DNA of 6,148 nt from Dehalococcoidia bacterium (GTDB lineage: Bacteria; Chloroflexota; Dehalococcoidia; Dehalococcoidales; CSSed11-197). The notes beneath the pieces are model-generated. The model saw only the letters and a program-made list of their open reading frames with translations, did no database searches and had not been told where the DNA came from. The stretch spans positions 1-6,148 of the forward strand of contig PUOQ01000094.1 of the NCBI GenBank assembly GCA_003552785.1. The letters run 5' to 3'. Below, piece by piece: positions 5,715 to 6,148 of this stretch. The position numbers were made by a program, and so were the translations under genes. Numbering within the stretch: position 1 is the stretch's first letter; the number at the start of each line of letters is the position of its first letter.

Positions 5715-6148
5715 TCAATCGCCTGTTTTATTCAGGTCCTTCAGGATGTCCTCATAACGTCTATTATCAATTTTATAAAATAACAAAGTTATTATGGCTA
5801 AAACTCCGGCAATTATTGGAAACAGGGTAAGCATATAGAGTATTACATTCAGAACCTGCTCGTTTTGAACAACATTGGGAACATATCCGGCTCCGGCTAA
5901 AAGGAATGCTGAAAGTGAGCCACCTATAGCATAACCAATTTTATTGGTAATACCAAAAGTAGAAAACAGGATACCTTCGCCCCTTACCCCGGTTTTCCAT
6001 TCACCATATTCAACTGTATCAGCCAGCATCGAACGTATCATCACGTAGGTTACACCTATGCCGACGCTTGATACAGCAAGGCTAACCGTAATTCTTGCAA
6101 GGTTATAATAAGGGGTAATCAAGACCACTCCGCTTGAAATGATTATCA
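5715..6148 (-). CDS. GPH (glycoside-pentoside-hexuronide):cation symporter, MFS/MelB-like, C-terminal part
   Basis: Only the last 143 codons are visible. The frame stays open to the window edge, so the start lies beyond 6148 and the full protein (typically 450-500 residues in this family) is truncated here by the window, not by mutation. The GTG at 6126-6128 is an internal valine codon, not a start. The diagnostic MelB-type loop MLADTVEYGEWKTG is followed by VRGEGILFSTFGITNKIGYAIGG, the cytoplasmic loop and helix conserved in GPH carriers. Two further helices follow, then a cytoplasmic tail FYKIDNRRYEDILKDLNK. The family transports sugars, glycosides or uronides with Na+ or H+; the substrate cannot be told from this portion. 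The gene converges on the VTT gene and is probably an independent unit. Confidence 0.9.
   Translation of the reverse strand, partial: IIISSGVVLITPYYNLARITVSLAVSSVGIGVTYVMIRSMLADTVEYGEWKTGVRGEGILFSTFGITNKIGYAIGGSLSAFLLAGAGYVPNVVQNEQVLNVILYMLTLFPIIAGVLAIITLLFYKIDNRRYEDILKDLNKTGD

Noticed and set aside
6126..6128. GTG as the start codon of the leftward GPH gene
   Set aside because: The frame is open upstream to the window edge, and the visible part lacks the N-terminal two-thirds of the family, so this is an internal valine codon.

Overview
The window reads as an ordinary bacterial chromosome segment of moderate base composition that is devoted almost entirely to membrane transport. Five complete genes lie on the + strand. 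One gene on the - strand is cut by the right edge. I see no RNA genes, insertion sequences, CRISPR arrays or phage genes. The host is not identifiable with certainty. The UspA opening (MLVPLDGS..AEAILP) and the NP-type VTT-domain membrane protein remind me of anaerobic Chloroflexota (Dehalococcoidia-like) or related anaerobes, but this is an impression from memory, not a search result.

Layout: (1) 1-95 is a leader with a perfect 12-bp inverted repeat just ahead of the first gene's ribosome binding site. (2) 96-2781 is a tight three-gene cluster: a DUF485 small membrane protein, an ActP-type sodium:solute (SSS) symporter overlapping it by one base, and a UspA universal stress protein starting two bases after the symporter stop. 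A near-consensus sigma-70-type promoter lies in the last codons of the symporter gene, so the stress protein may also be transcribed alone. A strong two-part hairpin with a T-tract closes the cluster at 2819-2874. (3) 2950-4743 encodes a BCCT-family (betaine/choline/carnitine) transporter with an intact aromatic substrate box. (4) 4814-5467 encodes a small VTT/DedA-like membrane protein. (5) 5468-5714 is a convergent intergenic region. (6) 5715-6148 (-) is the C-terminal part of a GPH/MelB-type cation:sugar symporter.

Putting the genes together (inference): the first cluster probably imports a short monocarboxylate such as acetate, with the DUF485 partner and a co-expressed nucleotide-binding stress protein. 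The BCCT gene probably imports a quaternary-ammonium osmolyte or nutrient, and the GPH gene a glycoside-type substrate. All three transporters belong to families that are typically Na+- or H+-coupled.

Most of the window is conventional. The points most worth a second look are a roughly 140-residue extra, predicted extracytoplasmic domain in the ActP-like symporter, the reversed charge of the BCCT protein's tails compared with BetP, the internal uspA promoter, and the hairpin placed where no promoter can fit between it and the first gene. I did not find clear evidence of a wholly new system.
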